A stretch of DNA of 6,088 nucleotides from Acholeplasmatales bacterium (GTDB lineage Bacteria > Bacillota_I > Bacilli_A > Acholeplasmatales > Anaeroplasmataceae): the NCBI GenBank assembly GCA_017388605.1, contig JAFPIE010000069.1, positions 1 through 6,088 of the forward strand. The letters run 5' to 3'. The notes under the pieces were generated by a model, which saw only the letters and a list, made by a program, of their open reading frames with translations, was not told where the DNA came from and ran no database searches. Made by a program: the position numbers and the translations under genes. This document shows, one piece after another, positions 5,989-6,088 of the stretch; within the stretch, counting starts at the first letter, position 1, and each line of letters begins with the position of its first letter.

Positions 5989-6088
5989 TTTAATCCTCTA
6001 TGCTGTAACAGATAGAGCCTGGCTAAATGGAAGAAGCCTTAAGGATGATGTAGAAAAGGCTATTTTAGGTGGAGCTACTATGATTCAG
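5969..6088 (+). CDS. thiE: Thiamine-phosphate synthase, N-terminal part (runs off the window)
   Basis: ThiE couples thiazole phosphate, the product of ThiM, with HMP pyrophosphate to give thiamine monophosphate. Only about 40 codons are present, and the frame is open to the last base. The frame reads LILYAVTDRAWLNGR, then GGATMIQ at the window edge. These match the family's opening strand YAVTD and the start of its GGxTxxQ motif. There is no ATG near the expected start. TTG at 5969 (MKDLKSSLILY) has AGGTG at 5958-5962, 6 nt upstream, and is preferred; TTG at 5978 and GTG at 5960 are alternatives. An in-frame stop at 5951-5953 bounds the choice. The 20-nt overlap with thiM implies co-transcription and probably translational coupling. 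Identity is confident; the exact start is not. Confidence 0.88.
   Translation, partial: MKDLKSSLILYAVTDRAWLNGRSLKDDVEKAILGGATMIQ

Noticed and set aside
1..6088. CRISPR array, insertion sequence, integrase, phage or defence gene
   Set aside because: There are no regularly spaced repeats, no transposase or recombinase motifs and no terminal inverted repeats; the genes are housekeeping and all intact.

Overview
The window looks like a chromosomal stretch of a low-GC Gram-positive bacterium (Bacillota). The intergenic DNA is very AT-rich, the Shine-Dalgarno sites are strong (GGAGG/AGGAGG), the intrinsic terminators end in T-runs, and the TPP riboswitch appears to act by transcription termination. 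A gut Erysipelotrichia- or Clostridia-like organism is plausible, but the sequence alone does not settle this. Every gene reads on the + strand. I see no mobile element, CRISPR array, tRNA or rRNA.

Layout, left to right. (1) Positions 1-176 hold AT-rich upstream DNA with a perfect 16-bp palindrome and an extended -10 promoter. (2) pnp (177-2345) encodes full-length polynucleotide phosphorylase and ends in a clear intrinsic terminator. (3) Next comes a promoter-like element embedded in a perfect 22-bp palindrome. It precedes a 361-aa multi-pass membrane protein of the YbhN / lysyl-phosphatidylglycerol-synthase-TM family (2431-3516). (4) metY (O-acetylhomoserine sulfhydrylase, about 3554-4843) follows 37 nt later and ends in a strong terminator. 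(5) Positions 4844-5175 carry no convincing gene. They hold that terminator, a short GC-richer patch, an extended -10 promoter, a TPP riboswitch and its terminator. (6) thiM (5176-5988) follows, then the first 40 or so codons of thiE (from about 5969 to the window edge), overlapping the end of thiM.

How the genes relate. There are three or four separate transcription units: RNA decay (pnp), an orphan membrane protein that may be co-transcribed with the methionine/sulfur gene metY, and a thiamine salvage operon (thiM-thiE). ThiM phosphorylates salvaged hydroxyethylthiazole, and ThiE joins the product to HMP-pyrophosphate to make thiamine phosphate. The operon is controlled by the end product, TPP.

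I found no undescribed system here; the genes are mostly housekeeping. The most informative details are: (a) a specific base-paired switching model for the riboswitch, in which two strands of the P5 region pair with the terminator; (b) the palindrome overlapping the promoter of the membrane-protein gene; (c) start-site corrections for metY and thiE; and (d) the absence of any SAM riboswitch or T-box in front of metY.
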